A stretch of DNA of 43,758 nucleotides from Paraburkholderia tropica (GTDB lineage: Bacteria; Pseudomonadota; Gammaproteobacteria; Burkholderiales; Burkholderiaceae): positions 1 to 43,758 of the forward strand of contig NZ_FNZM01000035.1 in the NCBI RefSeq assembly GCF_900109265.1, in the 5' to 3' direction. The position numbers were made by a program, and so were the translations under genes. Shown one piece after another: positions 41,451 to 43,758 of this stretch (the stretch's first letter is position 1; each line of letters begins with the position of its first letter). Below the pieces are notes generated by a model. That model saw only the letters and a program-made list of their open reading frames with translations. It was not told the origin of the DNA and made no database searches.

Positions 41451-42422
41451 ATGGATGCCTACGCGCAACTCCTTCTGCTGGACAACGAATCGGTCGAATT
41501 CGCTTTGCAAACTGAAGACGTACTTGGCGCCGTCCGCGAGGCCTTTGTTCTTCACAGTCAGGGTGCCGGCCGTGTTTTTCCGGTCATTCGAGAAAAGCTG
41601 CATACGGGAGGTGTCTTCGGGATCAAGGCGGGAGATGTTGCTGGCCAGAACCTCCTCGGCTTCAAGGCGGCGGGGTTTTGGCCATCCAATCGTCAAACAG
41701 GGAGCGAACCGCATCAGGCAACAATTCTTCTGATCAATCCCGCGACAGGTCGGCCACAAGTCATTCTGGACGGCAACGCAATCACGACTGCCCGCACTGG
41801 TGCTGCGGGTGCATTGGGCCTGAAAACCTTCGCGCGAGAAGACAGCGAGCGGCTTTGCCTGTTTGGCACCGGCGTCCAGGCTCACATCCAGCTTACGTAC
41901 GCACTCAGCACCCTGCCGAATCTGCACGACGTTCAATACGTAAGTGCGTCTGGCGAGCCGGAACATGGCTTCGAGGCTCAATTCCGTGACCGATGCACGA
42001 TTCGCGTAGCAAGAGACCGCAACGATGCCGTCGCATTGAGCGACGTCGTCATCACCGCTACGCCGGGTCGCCAGCAGCTGTTCGATTCGACGGCAATGCA
42101 AGCCGGTACGCACCTCACCTGTGTTGGCGCTGACACAGCCGGAAAGCGCGAATTGCCGCCCAACGTGCTGGAACGCGCACGCGTTTTCGTTGACGACAGG
42201 CAACAGGCACAGTCGATCGGCGAGTGCCAATGGGTTAGCGGCATTCAATGCACCGAGATCGGCGATGTGCTCGTCGGCAAGGTACCGTTCCAGCGCGAAT
42301 ACAGTGACATTACTGTCTTCGACATGACCGGACTCGCCTTACAGGATCTCACGGTTGCACGTCTGGTTTACCAAAGCGCCATATCAAGCGGAAAGGGGCG
42401 AACCGTCGCGTGGCCTTGGTAA
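41451..42422 (+). CDS. Ornithine cyclodeaminase / mu-crystallin family enzyme
   Basis: This is a 323-aa NAD(P)-dependent enzyme. The N-terminal part has VFGIKAGDVAGQNLLGFKAAGFWP and ILLINPATGRPQVILDGNAITTARTGAAGALG. The Rossmann segment is RLCLFGTGVQAHIQL, and the C-terminus has GTHLTCVGADTAGKRELPP. Family members reduce cyclic imines, deaminate ornithine or reduce iminosuccinate (BhcD). Placed directly after the PLP aldolase-type gene, an imine-reducing role on a hydroxy-amino-acid-derived product is plausible. Specificity is not readable from sequence. Confidence 0.9.
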   Translation: MDAYAQLLLLDNESVEFALQTEDVLGAVREAFVLHSQGAGRVFPVIREKLHTGGVFGIKAGDVAGQNLLGFKAAGFWPSNRQTGSEPHQATILLINPATGRPQVILDGNAITTARTGAAGALGLKTFAREDSERLCLFGTGVQAHIQLTYALSTLPNLHDVQYVSASGEPEHGFEAQFRDRCTIRVARDRNDAVALSDVVITATPGRQQLFDSTAMQAGTHLTCVGADTAGKRELPPNVLERARVFVDDRQQAQSIGECQWVSGIQCTEIGDVLVGKVPFQREYSDITVFDMTGLALQDLTVARLVYQSAISSGKGRTVAWPW

Positions 42423-42550
42423 TTGCATACCAGCAGGCCGGGGATTCAACACGAATTGGCCCGCCGTATGCTCCAGATACACACAACACACATTGCTCCG
42501 CTGATGCAACCATGGTCGTCATGGGAGCACTTTATGTTCAGGATTACGAA
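42423..42550. other. Junction between the second island and the next ALDH gene
   Basis: No gene seen. Composition rises to the high-GC style shortly after this stretch. Confidence 0.4.
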
Positions 42551-43758
42551 ATGCCCTTTAGTCTTGATAGCGATTCCCTGCTCCCGGGCCGCAATTACAT
42601 CGACGGCGCCTGGGTGGAAGCCGTCGACGGCAGCACGTTCCCGGTCAGCGATCCGGCCACCGACGCCGTGTTCACGCAAGTCCCCAACAGCGGCGCACAA
42701 GACGCGAAGCGCGCCGTGGACGCCGCGCACAACGCATTCGCCACATGGCGCAAGGTCCCGGCGAAGCAGCGCGCCGCGATCATCAAGCGCTGGAACGATC
42801 TGATCGTCGCGCACACCGAAGACCTCGGCAAACTGATTTCGCGCGAACAGGGCAAGCCGCTCGCCGAAGGCAAGGGCGAAGTGCTGTACGCGGCGAGCTA
42901 CGTCGAATGGTTCGCCGAAGAAGCCACGCGCACGAACGGCGACATCATTCCCGCGCCCGTGCCGGGCCGCCGCATGTATGCGCTGCGCGAACCGGTCGGC
43001 GTGATCGCCGCGGTCACGCCGTGGAATTTCCCGGCCGCGATGATCGCCCGCAAGATCGCGCCCGCACTCGCCGCCGGTTGCACGGTCGTCTGCAAACCCG
43101 CCGAAGACACGCCGCTCACGTCGCTCGCGCTGGTCAAGCTAGCCGAAGAAGCCGGCGTGCCTGCGGGCGTGCTGAACATCGTCACCGCCTCGCGCGAAAA
43201 CACGCCCGCCGTGGTCGACGTCTGGCTCGACGACGCGCGCGTGCGCAAGATCACCTTCACCGGATCGACGCCCGTGGGCAAGCATCTCGCGCGCCGCAGC
43301 GCCGACACGCTCAAGAAGCTCTCGCTCGAACTCGGCGGCAACGCACCATTCATCGTGTTCGACGATGCCGATCTCGACGCCGCCGTCGAAGGCCTGATGA
43401 TCTCGAAGTTCCGCAACGGCGGACAGACCTGCGTGTGCCCGAACCGCGTCTACGTGCAGGCGGGCGTGCATGACGCCTTCGTCGCGAAACTGGCCGCGCG
43501 CGTGGGCGCGCTCGTCGTCGGTCCGGCCACCAACGCCGCCTCGCAGATCGGCCCGATGATCAACGCGCGCGCGGTCGACAAGATCGAGCGCCACGTGCGC
43601 AATGCCGTGGAAAACGGCGCGAAAGTGATCGTGGGCGGCACGCGCGTGCAGTCGGAACAGTGCGCCTCGGCGAACTATTTCGCGCCGACCGTGCTGATCG
43701 ACGCGACGCCGTCGATGGACTGCTCGTGCGAAGAAACCTTCGGCCCGGTCGTGCCGAT
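42551..43758 (+). CDS. NAD(P)-dependent succinate-semialdehyde dehydrogenase-like protein, cut by window end
   Basis: 402 codons are visible from ATG 42551 without a stop, so the gene continues past the window. N-terminal LLPGRNYIDGAWVEAVDGST is like GabD. The cofactor region is VIAAVTPWNFPAAMIARKIA, the base Glu is in LELGGNAPFIVFDDADLD and the nucleophilic Cys is in RNGGQTCVCPNRVYV, with a second Cys two residues later as in GabD. EETFGPVVP ends the visible part. It likely oxidises succinate semialdehyde or a similar aldehyde to feed the TCA cycle. Codon use is more GC-rich than the preceding gene, so it may belong to a different unit. Confidence 0.9.
   Translation, partial: MPFSLDSDSLLPGRNYIDGAWVEAVDGSTFPVSDPATDAVFTQVPNSGAQDAKRAVDAAHNAFATWRKVPAKQRAAIIKRWNDLIVAHTEDLGKLISREQGKPLAEGKGEVLYAASYVEWFAEEATRTNGDIIPAPVPGRRMYALREPVGVIAAVTPWNFPAAMIARKIAPALAAGCTVVCKPAEDTPLTSLALVKLAEEAGVPAGVLNIVTASRENTPAVVDVWLDDARVRKITFTGSTPVGKHLARRSADTLKKLSLELGGNAPFIVFDDADLDAAVEGLMISKFRNGGQTCVCPNRVYVQAGVHDAFVAKLAARVGALVVGPATNAASQIGPMINARAVDKIERHVRNAVENGAKVIVGGTRVQSEQCASANYFAPTVLIDATPSMDCSCEETFGPVVP

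Noticed and set aside
1..43758. CRISPR arrays, prophage structural genes and plasmid replication genes
   Set aside because: No regularly spaced repeats, phage or replication proteins were seen anywhere in the window.

Overview
The window looks like accessory DNA from a Burkholderiales bacterium of the Burkholderia/Paraburkholderia/Caballeronia type. The signs are high GC in most genes, a Burkholderia-style porin, IS66, IS1111 and recombinase-in-trio (RIT) elements, and many IclR/LysR-controlled catabolic operons. This is inferred from gene style; there is no rRNA or other phylogenetic marker in the window.

Bases 1-8740 are a nest of mobile elements. An IS66-family element (about 2-8740) carries tnpA, tnpB and tnpC. 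An IS1111-type (IS110 family) element sits inside its left terminal repeat (7-1405). A RIT element with three overlapping tyrosine recombinases and an extra zinc-ribbon ORF (about 3337-7437) cuts tnpC in two. A convergent non-transposase gene (8036-8551) lies between tnpC and the best right IS66 terminus (8713-8740), so it may be a passenger. The 3' noncoding end of the IS1111 element holds a candidate bridge (seek) RNA whose guide-like segments match the site it occupies.

Bases 8741-14190 hold a two-gene HipA-like kinase/DUF3037 operon with a clear terminator. A decayed stretch (10.6-13.0 kb) with gene remnants follows, then an intact alpha/beta hydrolase with an operator-like palindrome.

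Bases 14.2-25.2 kb form a high-GC catabolic island. A 5'-truncated IclR gene faces a leftward operon (aldehyde dehydrogenase, GMC oxidoreductase, MFS transporter). A rightward operon diverges from it (cupin, HpcH/HpaI aldolase, DUF6282 hydrolase, IclR regulator, dihydroorotate-dehydrogenase-like flavoprotein, porin). Together they would import a compound, oxidise alcohol to acid and cleave a 2-oxo acid; the substrate is unknown.

Bases 25.2-42.4 kb are a second, somewhat less GC-rich island for an amino-acid- or peptide-like compound. The leftward genes are GNAT, a peptide-type ABC importer, a DadA-like oxidase, a HAD hydrolase, a PuuB/OrdL-like oxidase, an aldehyde dehydrogenase, an M20 hydrolase and a cupin. 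The rightward genes are a LysR regulator, a D-threonine-aldolase-type PLP enzyme and an ornithine-cyclodeaminase-family enzyme. TTTAA-containing palindromes recur at several promoters here and may define the LysR regulon. The window ends inside a succinate-semialdehyde-dehydrogenase-like gene with the high-GC style of the first island.
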